From assembly GCF_963667775.1 (NCBI RefSeq), contig NZ_OY764015.1:372001-436000 (forward strand): DNA of 64,000 nucleotides. The letters run 5' to 3'. Source of the DNA: an uncultured Trichococcus sp. (GTDB lineage Bacteria; Bacillota; Bacilli; Lactobacillales; Aerococcaceae). The translations under genes and the position numbers were made by a program. The notes under the pieces were generated by a model that saw nothing but the letters and a program-made list of their open reading frames with translations, did no database searches and had not been told where the DNA came from. How positions within the stretch are numbered: the first letter of the stretch is position 1; each line of letters begins with the position of its first letter. Shown here piece after piece: positions 35,905 to 44,702 of the stretch.

Positions 35905-37002
35905 ATGAATAAATTAAAATTCGGAATCATCGGCTGCGGAGGAATCGCCAACGGGAAGCATTTCCCGGCATTGGCTAAATTATCGGATAAAGTGGAAATC
36001 GTGGCTTTCTGTGACACGGTCATCGAACGGGCTGAAAAAGCGGCCAAGGAATATGGTACAGCGGATGCTTTAGTGACGGAAGACTACAAAGCGCTTTTAG
36101 CTAGAGAAGACATTGATGTCATCCATGTGTTGACACCGAATATTTCCCACTCATACATCACGGTTGATGCCTTGGAGGCAGGGAAACATGTCATGTGCGA
36201 AAAACCGATGGCGATCAACTATGCAGAGGCAAAAGAAATGCTGGATGCTGCTCAACGCACCGGCAAAAAATTGACGATCGGCTACCAGAACCGTTTCCGT
36301 GCCGATTCCTTAGCTACTTACGATGCTTGCAGCAAAGGCGAATTGGGCGATATCTACTTCGCTAAGGCACATGCCATCCGCCGCAAAGGCGTTCCTACCT
36401 GGGGAGTCTTCCCTGATAAATCAAAACAAGGCGGTGGCCCGCTGATCGATATCGGCACGCATGCCTTGGACTTGACGCTTTGGTACATGAACAACTACAA
36501 GCCTAAATCAGTACTAGGATCAACTTATCAAAAACTGAAGGATAATCCGATGGCAAACATGTTCGGCCCTTGGAATCCGGATACTTTCGAAACGGAAGAC
36601 TCGGCTTTCGGACTGATCAAAATGGAAAACGGCGCGACCATCTTCCTGGAGGCTGCTTGGGCGCTCAACATGATCAATCCGAAAGAGGCTCAAGTCACGC
36701 TTTGCGGAACTGAAGGCGGAGCAGAAATGTTCGGAAAAGCTTTCATCGATCAAGGCTATGTCGTCTTCAATAAAGCAGCCCACAATCAATTGGAACAGAC
36801 GCAGCCATCCGATGCCGGCGGTGTGTTCGGATTCGAAGGGGCTACGTTGGAACAACGTGATGCTGAAGCCAAACAGTGGGTGGATGCGATCCTGAATGAC
36901 ACGGACCCAATGGTGAAGCCTGAACAGGCAATCGTCGTGACCCAAATCCTGGAAGCAATCTACAAATCAGCTGAGACAGGACAAGTCGTTGAATTTGATT
37001 AA
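35905..37002 (+). CDS. Gfo/Idh/MocA oxidoreductase, likely glycoside 3-dehydrogenase
   Basis: This 365-residue oxidoreductase has FGIIGCGGIANGKHFPAL at the N-terminus, CEKPMAINYAEAK, and the catalytic GGGPLIDIGTHALDL. Length and motifs match enzymes of the DgpA type that oxidise C3 of a glycosyl group to a ketone. It is the first gene of a run that continues with two deglycosidase alpha/beta pairs, which need just such a 3-keto glycoside as substrate. AAGGAGG precedes ATG 35905. Assignment to C3 oxidation is by context. Confidence 0.88.
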   Translation: MNKLKFGIIGCGGIANGKHFPALAKLSDKVEIVAFCDTVIERAEKAAKEYGTADALVTEDYKALLAREDIDVIHVLTPNISHSYITVDALEAGKHVMCEKPMAINYAEAKEMLDAAQRTGKKLTIGYQNRFRADSLATYDACSKGELGDIYFAKAHAIRRKGVPTWGVFPDKSKQGGGPLIDIGTHALDLTLWYMNNYKPKSVLGSTYQKLKDNPMANMFGPWNPDTFETEDSAFGLIKMENGATIFLEAAWALNMINPKEAQVTLCGTEGGAEMFGKAFIDQGYVVFNKAAHNQLEQTQPSDAGGVFGFEGATLEQRDAEAKQWVDAILNDTDPMVKPEQAIVVTQILEAIYKSAETGQVVEFD

Positions 37003-37019
37003 GTTTGGGAGGAACAGTA

Positions 37020-37895
37020 ATGGAGCATAACATTAAGCGTGGCGTTTCTGCATATAGCTACAACAAAGTATTCGGAGTCTCAATGGATCTTGACGACATT
37101 ATGCAAGACATCTGCGACACAGGAGCTACTGGAATTGAAATCTTGGCAAATTCTCATATCGTCAAATATCCTGATGTTGCTGAAGCTTGGATTGATGACT
37201 GGCACCAAAAATTGAATCACTTTAAATTGGAACCAGCGGAATATGGTCACTGGGTTGAATCCAGGTTATATAAAGGTAGGGAACTCACTACTAAAGAAAG
37301 CATCGATATGCTTGAGCGAGATTTCAAAATTGCAAATAAGCTAGGATTTAAGGTTTTAAGAACAAAATTAGGCGTTATTGATGATACCCTTACCCCTGTA
37401 TCCAACTGGCGTGAATTCATCAAAGGCGCACTGGGATTGGCAGAAAAATATGATGTCCGCATGTGTCCTGAAATCCATAGTCCAACTATTTTAGATTCGA
37501 GAATGATTCAGGATTATGTGGAATTCATCGAAAAAGAGAATACTGAATTTTTCGGATTGAATATTGACTTCGGTATTTTTCAGACCGGAGATAATGCTCT
37601 AGTAGGATTCGGTGAAAATGATTTCGTGGGCCCTCCATGCGAACACAGCAAAGTTGAAGAGCTGGTGCCGCTTTTGAAGTATGTTTATTGTTGCCATGCA
37701 AAATTTTTAAGGATGGATGAAAATTTTCGTGAAGTTGTTATTCCATATGAAGAGATCATAGAAACACTCATTAAGCATAACTGGGAAGGCTACTTGATCA
37801 GTGAGTACGAAGGTGCAAAAGCAGAAGTGACAGGACATGCGTCTGATCAGGTCAAACGGCATCAAATCATGTTGAAAAACTTATTAGGGAAGTGA
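37020..37895 (+). CDS. TIM-barrel protein, likely C-glycoside deglycosidase alpha subunit (copy 1)
   Basis: This 291-residue protein of the AP-endonuclease-2/sugar isomerase family starts at ATG 37020 (GGGAGGAACAG before). Candidate metal ligands are Glu151 (CPEIHS), Asp183 (LNIDFGIFQ), His226 (YCCHAKFLRM) and Glu262 (ISEYEGAK). The gene is followed by a DUF6379 partner. In known C-glycoside deglycosidases this alpha subunit and the small beta subunit together cleave the C-C bond of 3-keto C-glycosides. Base composition is more AT-rich than copy 2 and the flanking genes, suggesting separate origin. Confidence 0.83.
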   Translation: MEHNIKRGVSAYSYNKVFGVSMDLDDIMQDICDTGATGIEILANSHIVKYPDVAEAWIDDWHQKLNHFKLEPAEYGHWVESRLYKGRELTTKESIDMLERDFKIANKLGFKVLRTKLGVIDDTLTPVSNWREFIKGALGLAEKYDVRMCPEIHSPTILDSRMIQDYVEFIEKENTEFFGLNIDFGIFQTGDNALVGFGENDFVGPPCEHSKVEELVPLLKYVYCCHAKFLRMDENFREVVIPYEEIIETLIKHNWEGYLISEYEGAKAEVTGHASDQVKRHQIMLKNLLGK

Positions 37896-37905
37896 GGGAT
37901 AGCGT

Positions 37906-38313
37906 ATGCTGGAAAAAGAATGCATTCAATCCAGAAGGTTTAAAAATACAGTAGTGGATCAGGAAGTAATTGGTTTTCAGTTTGATATTCGCCTGATGTA
38001 TTATAGAGGATTATGGTTATCCCAGCTTAGACCCATCCATATAAAAGTTGACGGAGAAGCAGTCAGATTAGAGGACATTTCCTGGGAAATAAACGGAAAG
38101 CTATACAAACAAGATGAATTGAAGGGAATTGGGGATATCCAATGGAATGTTTTGGAGCCAGCTTCCATCCATGTAAATGTCTTAGGCGGCTTAACAACAG
38201 GATATCACGAAATTGAAGTTGATCACAGATTCAGTTCGTCATATATGCCCCCTAATATGGACGAAGTACTGAGTTATGGGAATCATAAAAGGAAATTGCT
38301 GTTAGTTTCGTAA
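37906..38313 (+). CDS. DUF6379 protein, likely deglycosidase beta subunit (copy 1)
   Basis: This 135-residue beta-sandwich protein matches the small partner of C-glycoside deglycosidases: RLMYYRGLWLSQLRPIHIKV, a central DISWEINGKLYKQDEL, and LGGLTTGYHEIEV. It shares its whole layout with the protein at 39381-39770. It starts ten bases after the alpha gene stop (GTGAGGGATAGCGT gives the site). It is AT-richer than copy 2, like its alpha partner. Confidence 0.83.
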   Translation: MLEKECIQSRRFKNTVVDQEVIGFQFDIRLMYYRGLWLSQLRPIHIKVDGEAVRLEDISWEINGKLYKQDELKGIGDIQWNVLEPASIHVNVLGGLTTGYHEIEVDHRFSSSYMPPNMDEVLSYGNHKRKLLLVS

Positions 38314-38357
38314 TGATCCGTCGACCACTAACCACTAACAACTAGGAGGAAATAATA

Positions 38358-39368
38358 ATGGCAAGAATCAAAACTGCTGTCAGTCTTTACAGCCTGCAGG
38401 ACGAATATCTGAACAAAAGAATGAACTTGGAAGACCTGATGAACTTACTGAAAGATCTTAACGTCGAAGGCGTGGAAATGTTGCCGGATCAGATGATCAA
38501 AAATGCGCCGCATCCATCCCAGGACGAAGTTGATCACTGGCACGCGCTGCTTGATCAAACCGGCGTGAAACCGGTCATTGCCGATGTCTTCTTGAACTCC
38601 AACCTCTACAACAACCGCATGCTGACGAAAAAAGAATGCATCGATTTGCTGATCCAAGAAATCAAGCAGGCAAACCGTTTGGGCATGAAAATGATCCGCT
38701 TGGTTTCGATGGTCCCTTACTGGGTCTGCGAACCATTGCTGCCTTACTGCAAAGAGTACGACGTTACCATTGCCCTGGAAATCCATGCAGGGATGGCTTT
38801 CGACGGCCCGGAAACGCTCGCGTTCATCGAAGAGATGAAACGTCTGGACTCCCCGTATATCGGACTGGTCATCGACACCGGGATCTTCTGCAGCAGATTC
38901 CCACGCGTTGTCCGTGCCTACGAGGTCAACAATGGCGCCAGCCCGGAAATGTTCGATTACCTGGATAATTTGTTCGAAAAGGGTACGGATCTGCACCGCG
39001 TCGTCAAAGAGAACGGTGGCACTTATCCGGATGATTTTAAACAAGTCATCAAAACCAAAGAAGACCACATGTTTGCGCCGTTGTGCGATGGCTATGAAAA
39101 CTATCCATTCTCAGTGATGGATGAATACATGCCGTACATCAAGCATTTCCATATCAAAATGTTCGAAATGACTCCTGAGGGACCGGAATACTCGATGGAT
39201 TATAAAGGCTTACTGGAGTATCTCCATGAGCACCAGTACGATGGCTATGTGGCGACTGAATACGAAGGCAACCGCTTCATCTTACCTGGTGAGCCGATGC
39301 AGGAAATCCAGCAAGTCATCGCCAACCAGCAATATCTGCAAGCTTGTTTGAAAGAAATCCAAGGGTAG
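38358..39368 (+). CDS. TIM-barrel protein, likely C-glycoside deglycosidase alpha subunit (copy 2)
   Basis: This 336-residue member of the same family as copy 1 has candidate metal ligands Glu141 (IALEIHAGMAF), Asp173 (GLVIDTGIFC), His265 (KHFHIKMFEM) and Glu301 (YVATEYEGNRF). It is longer than copy 1 by an inserted stretch around residues 180-235. AGGAGG precedes ATG 38358, and the beta partner follows at 12 bases. Two different pairs in one operon suggest two substrates or two bond positions. Confidence 0.85.
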   Translation: MARIKTAVSLYSLQDEYLNKRMNLEDLMNLLKDLNVEGVEMLPDQMIKNAPHPSQDEVDHWHALLDQTGVKPVIADVFLNSNLYNNRMLTKKECIDLLIQEIKQANRLGMKMIRLVSMVPYWVCEPLLPYCKEYDVTIALEIHAGMAFDGPETLAFIEEMKRLDSPYIGLVIDTGIFCSRFPRVVRAYEVNNGASPEMFDYLDNLFEKGTDLHRVVKENGGTYPDDFKQVIKTKEDHMFAPLCDGYENYPFSVMDEYMPYIKHFHIKMFEMTPEGPEYSMDYKGLLEYLHEHQYDGYVATEYEGNRFILPGEPMQEIQQVIANQQYLQACLKEIQG

Positions 39369-39380
39369 GGGGAAGAAAAG

Positions 39381-39770
39381 ATGTTTGATAACAATGTATT
39401 CAAAAAAGATACCTGCAAAAATATCGTAGAAAACGGCACGACAATCGGTTACGGACTGCAGACACTGATCACTTACTACCGTGGGATTCCTTTATCGATG
39501 GTAGAATTCGTAAAAGTCGCTGTCGATGGCGTTGAGGAAGAACCAACCGCAATCCAGATTTCGATCGATGAGGAAGATTGGTTCACTCTGAAGGAAGCTG
39601 CGACAGTGTCTTCCTACAAATGGGAATACGGCGAACCCCTGCATATCCGCGTGATGAAAGAGGGCGGATTGGCGAACGGCAACCATGATGTGGCTCTGAC
39701 GATCGCCACAAGAACGGCCTATATCCCGGTGCCGTTGGTCGGAATGAAAGAGCGCACAGTCACGATATAA
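39381..39770 (+). CDS. DUF6379 protein, likely deglycosidase beta subunit (copy 2)
   Basis: This 129-residue protein shares with copy 1 the pattern LITYYRGIPLSMVEFVKVAV, then AIQISIDEEDWFTLKE and GGLANGNHDVALTI, ending in a conserved beta strand. Start ATG 39381 follows GGGGGAAGAAAAG. It pairs with the alpha subunit immediately upstream. Confidence 0.84.
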   Translation: MFDNNVFKKDTCKNIVENGTTIGYGLQTLITYYRGIPLSMVEFVKVAVDGVEEEPTAIQISIDEEDWFTLKEAATVSSYKWEYGEPLHIRVMKEGGLANGNHDVALTIATRTAYIPVPLVGMKERTVTI

Positions 39771-39817
39771 GCAAAATACAGGATCGATGACGATCATGAA
39801 AGATAGGAGCAATAGAT

Positions 39818-40873
39818 ATGTTGAAATTTGGTATCATCGGTTTCGGATTCATGGGTCAAACCCATGCCGAAACCATCAATAAATTTGATTTCGCGGAATT
39901 GATCGCAGTCTGCGACATCAACAAGGATCAACTCGGACATGCAGCGGAAGGTGTGGGAACGCACCTGATGGCGGATGAGTTGTTGGCGAACGACGAAATC
40001 AACACAGTCATCATCGCAGTCCCGAACCATCTGCATTTGGAAATGGTCAAAAAAGCTGCGCAAGCAGGAAAAGACATCATCGTCGAGAAACCGGCCGCGA
40101 TGAATGCGGAAGAATTCAAGGAAATGATGGCCGTAACGGAAGCCGCCAAAGTGCGCTTCACGGTCCATCACCAGCGCCGCTGGGACAAAGACTACCGCCT
40201 GATCAAGGAAGTCGTCGACAGCGGTACGCTCGGAGATGTCTACACGATCAAGAATGCTTTGTACGGCTTCAACGGTAATATGCACGATTGGCATATTTAT
40301 CCGGAGTTCGGTGGCGGCATGCTCTACGATTGGGGCGTACATCTGCTGGATCAGATGCTCTGGATGATTCCAGGGAAGTTGACGACTGTATATGCGGATG
40401 TCCGCAATGTGATCAACAAAGAAGTCGATGATTACTTCAATATCCAGCTGCATTTTGACAGCGGCATCAGCGGACAAGTCGAGCTGGGCACGTATTACCT
40501 GACCGACAAGGAAACTTGGTTCGAACGCCACTGGTTTGTCGGAGGCAACAAAGGCAGCGCCTATGTCGATGGATTCCATCCGGAAGGCAAAATCGTCCGG
40601 ACATCAGCGTTGCTGAAGAACGTTCCCGGAAAAATCACAATGACCGCTGCCGGCCCGACCCGCTCATTCGGTCCAGCTCCGGAAGGACGTCTTGTTTCGG
40701 AGCCGCTTCCGGAAGTCACTGTCAATCATGACATGTTTTTCGAGCACTACAACAAATATGTGAACGGTGAAGAAGAATTGGTTGTGCAACCCGCGCAAAT
40801 CCTGCGCTTGATGAGCCTGCTTGATGCTATCCGCGTATCCGCGAAAGAGCACAGATCCGTAACATTCGAATAA
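39818..40873 (+). CDS. Gfo/Idh/MocA oxidoreductase (second in the operon)
   Basis: This 351-residue oxidoreductase has GIIGFGFMGQTHAETI, IVEKPAAMNAEEFKE and GGGMLYDWGVHLLDQML (the catalytic His retained). It is distinct from the enzyme at 35905-37002. It may reduce the 3-keto sugar released after cleavage, or oxidise a second glycoside. A ribosome site (GATAGGAGC) precedes ATG 39818. Confidence 0.9.
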   Translation: MLKFGIIGFGFMGQTHAETINKFDFAELIAVCDINKDQLGHAAEGVGTHLMADELLANDEINTVIIAVPNHLHLEMVKKAAQAGKDIIVEKPAAMNAEEFKEMMAVTEAAKVRFTVHHQRRWDKDYRLIKEVVDSGTLGDVYTIKNALYGFNGNMHDWHIYPEFGGGMLYDWGVHLLDQMLWMIPGKLTTVYADVRNVINKEVDDYFNIQLHFDSGISGQVELGTYYLTDKETWFERHWFVGGNKGSAYVDGFHPEGKIVRTSALLKNVPGKITMTAAGPTRSFGPAPEGRLVSEPLPEVTVNHDMFFEHYNKYVNGEEELVVQPAQILRLMSLLDAIRVSAKEHRSVTFE

Positions 40874-40906
40874 CCATTGATAAATCGTCGAAAGAAGGAA
40901 AAAAGT

Positions 40907-41821
40907 ATGAAACTAGGACTGGTTACCTCGATCCTTGATCAAAGTGATTTCGAGGAAATGATCGATATTGTTGCTGAGAACGGGCTGGATTGCGTAGAAG
41001 TCGCTTGCTGGCCCGCAGGAAAAGCGGAGCGCCGCTATGCCGGTGTATCCCATATCGATACGGAAAGCCTCACCCAAGAAAAGGCCGATGAATTGAACGC
41101 GTATGCTTCCAGCAAAGGTGTGGAAATTTCTGCTTTGGCCTACTATCCGAACCCATTGGACGAAAACCCAGAAAAACGCCGACTGGCCATCGATCATCTC
41201 TATTCGGTCATCGATGCGGCTGCGTTGCTGGAAGTCAACATGGTCACGACCTTCATCGGGCGCATGTCTTCAAAGACCGTCAGTGAAAACTTGGCGGAAG
41301 TCGCGAAAGTCTGGACACCGATCGTGAAGCATGCGGAGCAAAAGAACGTCAAAATCGCAATCGAAAATTGCCCGATGCTGTTCACGGAAGACGAGTGGCC
41401 GGGCGGACAGAATCTCATGACGACTCCAGCCTTATTCCGGAAAGTATTCGAGCTACTGGACAGCGATCATATCGGCTTGAACTTCGATCCTTCCCACTTT
41501 GTCTGGCAGCAGATGGATTACATCAAACCGCTCTACGAATTCAAGGATAAATTATTCCATGTCCACTACAAAGACATCAAGGTTTATCCGGATAAATTGG
41601 CGGATGTCGGCATCATGGCGACACCTTTACAGTACATGAGCCCGAAACTGCCTGGCTTGGGCGACGTTGATTGGGGCAAGTATGTCTCTGCTCTGACGGA
41701 CATCGGCTATGCCGGCTATACCTGCATCGAAGTCGAGGATAAGGCATTCGAGAAGGACTATGCCGCAGTGAAGACATCCGTCCGACAAAGCGCACACTAT
41801 TTGAGGAATTTTGTTCAGTAA
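40907..41821 (+). CDS. Sugar phosphate isomerase/epimerase (TIM barrel)
   Basis: This 304-residue xylose-isomerase-like barrel has metal ligands in IAIENCPMLF (Glu), LNFDPSHFVWQQ (Asp, His), LFHVHYKDIKV (His) and TCIEVEDKAF (Glu). It lacks a DUF6379 partner and is closer to ordinary sugar epimerases (for example 3-keto-sugar epimerases) than to the two alpha subunits. ATG 40907 follows AAGAAGGAAAAAAG. It is the last gene before a hairpin at 41863. Confidence 0.88.
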   Translation: MKLGLVTSILDQSDFEEMIDIVAENGLDCVEVACWPAGKAERRYAGVSHIDTESLTQEKADELNAYASSKGVEISALAYYPNPLDENPEKRRLAIDHLYSVIDAAALLEVNMVTTFIGRMSSKTVSENLAEVAKVWTPIVKHAEQKNVKIAIENCPMLFTEDEWPGGQNLMTTPALFRKVFELLDSDHIGLNFDPSHFVWQQMDYIKPLYEFKDKLFHVHYKDIKVYPDKLADVGIMATPLQYMSPKLPGLGDVDWGKYVSALTDIGYAGYTCIEVEDKAFEKDYAAVKTSVRQSAHYLRNFVQ

Positions 41822-41836
41822 GCCTGCTTACTTGAT

Positions 41837-41865
41837 TTGAAACAAGGATAAACCAATAATATAAA
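41837..41865 (+). promoter_or_regulatory. Promoter-like sequence before the ROK gene
   Basis: TTGAAA at 41837-41842 and TATAAA at 41860-41865, 17 bases apart, lie directly before the hairpin at 41863-41914. It could give separate expression of the kinase and phosphatase. Confidence 0.55.
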
Positions 41866-41914
41866 AAGGTGATGTGGAATACTCGGCTTCAGGGGTATTT
41901 CGCATCCTTTTTTT
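41863..41914 (+). terminator. Hairpin between the deglycosidase operon and the ROK gene
   Basis: AAAAAGGTGATGTGGAATAC and GGTATTTCGCATCCTTTTTTT pair with a one-base bulge and small mismatches, followed by a T-run, so it looks like an internal terminator ending the seven-gene unit. The ROK ribosome site (AAAAGGAGA) begins right after it. Confidence 0.7.
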
Positions 41915-41930
41915 AAAAGGAGAACATAAA

Positions 41931-42884
41931 ATGGCTAAAAAAATGATCGGGATCGACATCGGCGGAACGGAAATCAAGTTCGCCCTGATCGATGTGTACG
42001 GTAACATCTCAAAAAAATGGAAAATCAAAACGGAGACGGCTGACAACGGCAACCATATCCCGAATGCCATCATCCGCGCCATCAATGAAGAGATTTTGAA
42101 CGGAACTGACGGCACGAAAGACATCATCGGTATCGGCATCGGCGTTCCGGGTCCGATTTCCCAGAACGGGGAATTGGTCGTAAAGGCCGTCAACTTGGGA
42201 TGGTCGGACATGCCATTGAAATTGGTGATCGAGAAGGAATTGCAGCTGCCGGTCATCCTGCTCAACGATGCCAATGCGGCGGCTTTGGGTGAAATGTGGA
42301 AGGGAGCGGCCAGAGGAAAAGCGAATCTGGTGTTTGTGACTTTGGGAACCGGAGTCGGAGGCGGCATCATCTTGAACGGCGAGGTCCTGAACGGCACCCA
42401 TTCATCCGGCGGGGAAATCGGGCATATCCCTGTCCAATCACAAGAGCAGCGGGTTTGCGGATGCGGCAACATCAACTGCCTGGAGACCTATTCATCCGCG
42501 ACCGGTTTGCTGAAGACGATGAGCATCATCGATGAAAAGAAGCAGCTGACGAAGGAAGGATTCACAACCATCGATATTTTCGACTGGCTCAAAGAAGGCA
42601 ATGCATTGGCTGAACAAGCCATCCAAAAAACAGTCACGCATTTAGGCTTTGCCTTGGCAGGAATCATGAACACCATCGATGTGGAAGAGATTGTTGTCGG
42701 CGGCGGGCTTTCCGAAGCGGGCGACTTATTGTTGGAACCATTGAAGGCGGTCATCGATCGGCATGTGTTTCCGGAAATCAGGGGCAATTACGCTGTGAAA
42801 AAGGCGGAACTCGGCAATGATGCCGGCATTTATGGCGCTGTGTACGCGTACTTGACGGCACAACAGCATCCAAACGAGCGTTAA
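41931..42884 (+). CDS. ROK family sugar kinase
   Basis: This 317-residue ROK kinase (glucokinase type) has the phosphate motif IGIDIGGTEIKFALID, catalytic Asp in ILLNDANAAALGE, the LGTGVGGGIILNG segment, and the zinc site CGCGNINCLETYSSA. ATG 41931 follows AAGGAGA. It would phosphorylate the glucose or related sugar liberated by the deglycosidases and returned to C3-reduced form. Confidence 0.94.
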   Translation: MAKKMIGIDIGGTEIKFALIDVYGNISKKWKIKTETADNGNHIPNAIIRAINEEILNGTDGTKDIIGIGIGVPGPISQNGELVVKAVNLGWSDMPLKLVIEKELQLPVILLNDANAAALGEMWKGAARGKANLVFVTLGTGVGGGIILNGEVLNGTHSSGGEIGHIPVQSQEQRVCGCGNINCLETYSSATGLLKTMSIIDEKKQLTKEGFTTIDIFDWLKEGNALAEQAIQKTVTHLGFALAGIMNTIDVEEIVVGGGLSEAGDLLLEPLKAVIDRHVFPEIRGNYAVKKAELGNDAGIYGAVYAYLTAQQHPNER

Positions 42885-42903
42885 GAAGGATCAGGTGAAC
42901 GGC

Positions 42904-43701
42904 ATGATAAAATTGATCGCATTGGACCTGGATGGCACGCTTCTGAATTCGGACCATGGGATATCGGAAGCGAACAAAGAAATGATACAAGTACACAAGG
43001 AGCTCGGCTGCAGATTCGTGCTTTGCACCGGCAGACCGTTTATCGGCATCACAGCCATCATCGAAACGTTGGGGTTGGAAGGACAGGGCTATGCCGTCAG
43101 TTTCAACGGTTCGGTGATCCATGATTTGGCCAGCAACGAAATCGTCCACAACCGGCCACTGCCTTTTCAGGATTTGTTGGAAATAGACCGGCTTAGCCAG
43201 AAGATTGGCGTGGATTACCACATCCAGAGCACCGCAGGCATCTTCACCACAAAACACGACATCAATGTGCATACCGCCTTCGACAGCTGGCTGAACAAAT
43301 CGCGCATAAATGTGAGGAAACTTGAGGATCTGCACAGCACTGCCATCAACAAAGTGCTGTTTGTCTCAGAACCAGCCCGGTTGGACCAAAAAATCGCTGC
43401 GGTGCCCGATTACTTCCGCAGGAAATATAATCTGATGAAAAGTCTGGATTGCTTTTTTGAATTCTTGGACAAGCGGGCGAATAAAGGGAGCGCATTGAAT
43501 GTGGTCGCGGATAGACTCGGGATCCTTCCGGAAGAGGTCATGGCGATCGGCGACAACGACAATGACGTGTCCATGCTTGCTTATGCAGGCATCAGCGTCG
43601 CGATGGGGAATGGTTCCGAAAAAGCGAAAGCGGCCGCTGATTTCGTCACAAAATCCAACGACGAGGACGGGGTTGCTTATGCTTTGGAGAAGTGGGCGTG
43701 A
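42904..43701 (+). CDS. HAD family hydrolase, Cof type
   Basis: This 265-residue HAD IIB phosphatase has IKLIALDLDGTLLNSD (catalytic Asp pair), VLCTGRPFIG, a lid domain (residues about 85-190), and MAIGDNDNDVSMLAYAG. ATG 42904 (AGGTGA just before) is preferred, with GTG 42895 in frame. It follows the ROK gene by about 20 bases. Likely a sugar-phosphate phosphatase; substrate unknown. Confidence 0.92.
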   Translation: MIKLIALDLDGTLLNSDHGISEANKEMIQVHKELGCRFVLCTGRPFIGITAIIETLGLEGQGYAVSFNGSVIHDLASNEIVHNRPLPFQDLLEIDRLSQKIGVDYHIQSTAGIFTTKHDINVHTAFDSWLNKSRINVRKLEDLHSTAINKVLFVSEPARLDQKIAAVPDYFRRKYNLMKSLDCFFEFLDKRANKGSALNVVADRLGILPEEVMAIGDNDNDVSMLAYAGISVAMGNGSEKAKAAADFVTKSNDEDGVAYALEKWA

Positions 43702-43821
43702 TAGGGAACTCTGATGACGAACCTCGAAATGTGTTTTTGATATTTCAGAATTAAGGAGGGGAAAACAGAATTCAAACGGACTCCTATGAAGTACAGCTGA
43801 AATAGAAGTGCAGTCAAAGGG

Positions 43822-43881
43822 AAAAAACGCATGATTACCAGTATTGGGGCTGAGCCCTGACCGGTAACTATGCGTTTTTTT
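43822..43881 (+). terminator. Intrinsic terminator after the HAD gene
   Basis: AAAAAACGCAT and ATGCGTTTTTT form a perfect stem, extended by TTACC and GGTAA, around a long loop. The remaining bases 43702-44030 contain nothing else I can name. Confidence 0.88.
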
Positions 43882-44030
43882 ATTGTGTTCGTTCCTCCTG
43901 GTGAACTTGAAAACAGTAAGGGTTGTAGTCAAGGCTTACTATCTTGTTTTTGCTGGATTATATGATATCCTTTAGTAAGAATTAGGCAATCTAAGTTAAT
44001 AAATGATTAGGAATTAAAGGAGTTGATTAC

Positions 44031-44702
44031 GTGGATGATACATCTTTGCTGTACGCAAAAGCTCATAAGCAGAATTTTGTTAAAGAAGTCATTTTAGATA
44101 AGGTAATGGTTTCAGATAAGGTTGCTATTTTCATGGCGGGTAGCCCAGGGGCTGGTAAAACTGAAGTAGCGACTGCCTTAGCGGAACTATCGGACAATCT
44201 GTGCATCATTGATGCTGATGAATTTCGCAGTCAATTTCCTGATTACGATGGATCAAATTCCAGTGACTTTCAAAAAGGTGCTTCTTGGCTAGTGGATCAC
44301 GTATTTACCCATCTTTTGAAAGAAGGATATTCTTTTATTCTTGATGGAACTTTTGCAATAGGCAAATCTAGTCAGAATATTCAAAGAGCGATAAAACGGA
44401 ATTATGCAGTGTCACTCTACTATGTCTACCAAGATCCTTTTATCGCTTGGCAGTTCACGAAAGAACGTGAAAAAGCAGAAGGTAGATTTGTACCGAAAGA
44501 GCGGTTCATTAATGCCTACTTTAAATCGCGTGAAAATATAGCAAAAGTTAAAGAAATTTTTGGAGATGCGATTGAATTAATTGTTATCTTCAAAGACTAT
44601 GAGAACAAAATATCAGAAGTGTTGGAAGATGTTGAAAACATAGATTTGATTTTACCAAAACAATACACGGTTGAAGAATTGGAGGAGAATCTGGATGGTT
44701 GA
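44031..44702 (+). CDS. Zeta toxin family protein
   Basis: This 223-residue kinase-fold protein has Walker A MAGSPGAGKTEVA near residues 40-52 and the substrate-site acid in CIIDADEFRSQFPDYDG. ILDGTFAIGKS and a conserved Arg/Lys region (FTKEREKAEGRFVPKERF) follow. Zeta toxins phosphorylate UDP-N-acetylglucosamine. Start GTG 44031 follows AAAGGAG. No epsilon-type antitoxin precedes it; instead a 53-residue gene overlaps its 3' end. A fragment of a second copy survives at 15484-15609. Confidence 0.9.
   Translation: MDDTSLLYAKAHKQNFVKEVILDKVMVSDKVAIFMAGSPGAGKTEVATALAELSDNLCIIDADEFRSQFPDYDGSNSSDFQKGASWLVDHVFTHLLKEGYSFILDGTFAIGKSSQNIQRAIKRNYAVSLYYVYQDPFIAWQFTKEREKAEGRFVPKERFINAYFKSRENIAKVKEIFGDAIELIVIFKDYENKISEVLEDVENIDLILPKQYTVEELEENLDG

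Noticed and set aside
38445-39068. 207-codon frame on the minus strand
   Set aside because: Shadow of the deglycosidase alpha gene, with no ribosome site or recognisable domain.
39794-40579. 261-codon frame on the minus strand
   Set aside because: Shadow of the Gfo/Idh/MocA oxidoreductase, whose motifs are all present on the other strand.
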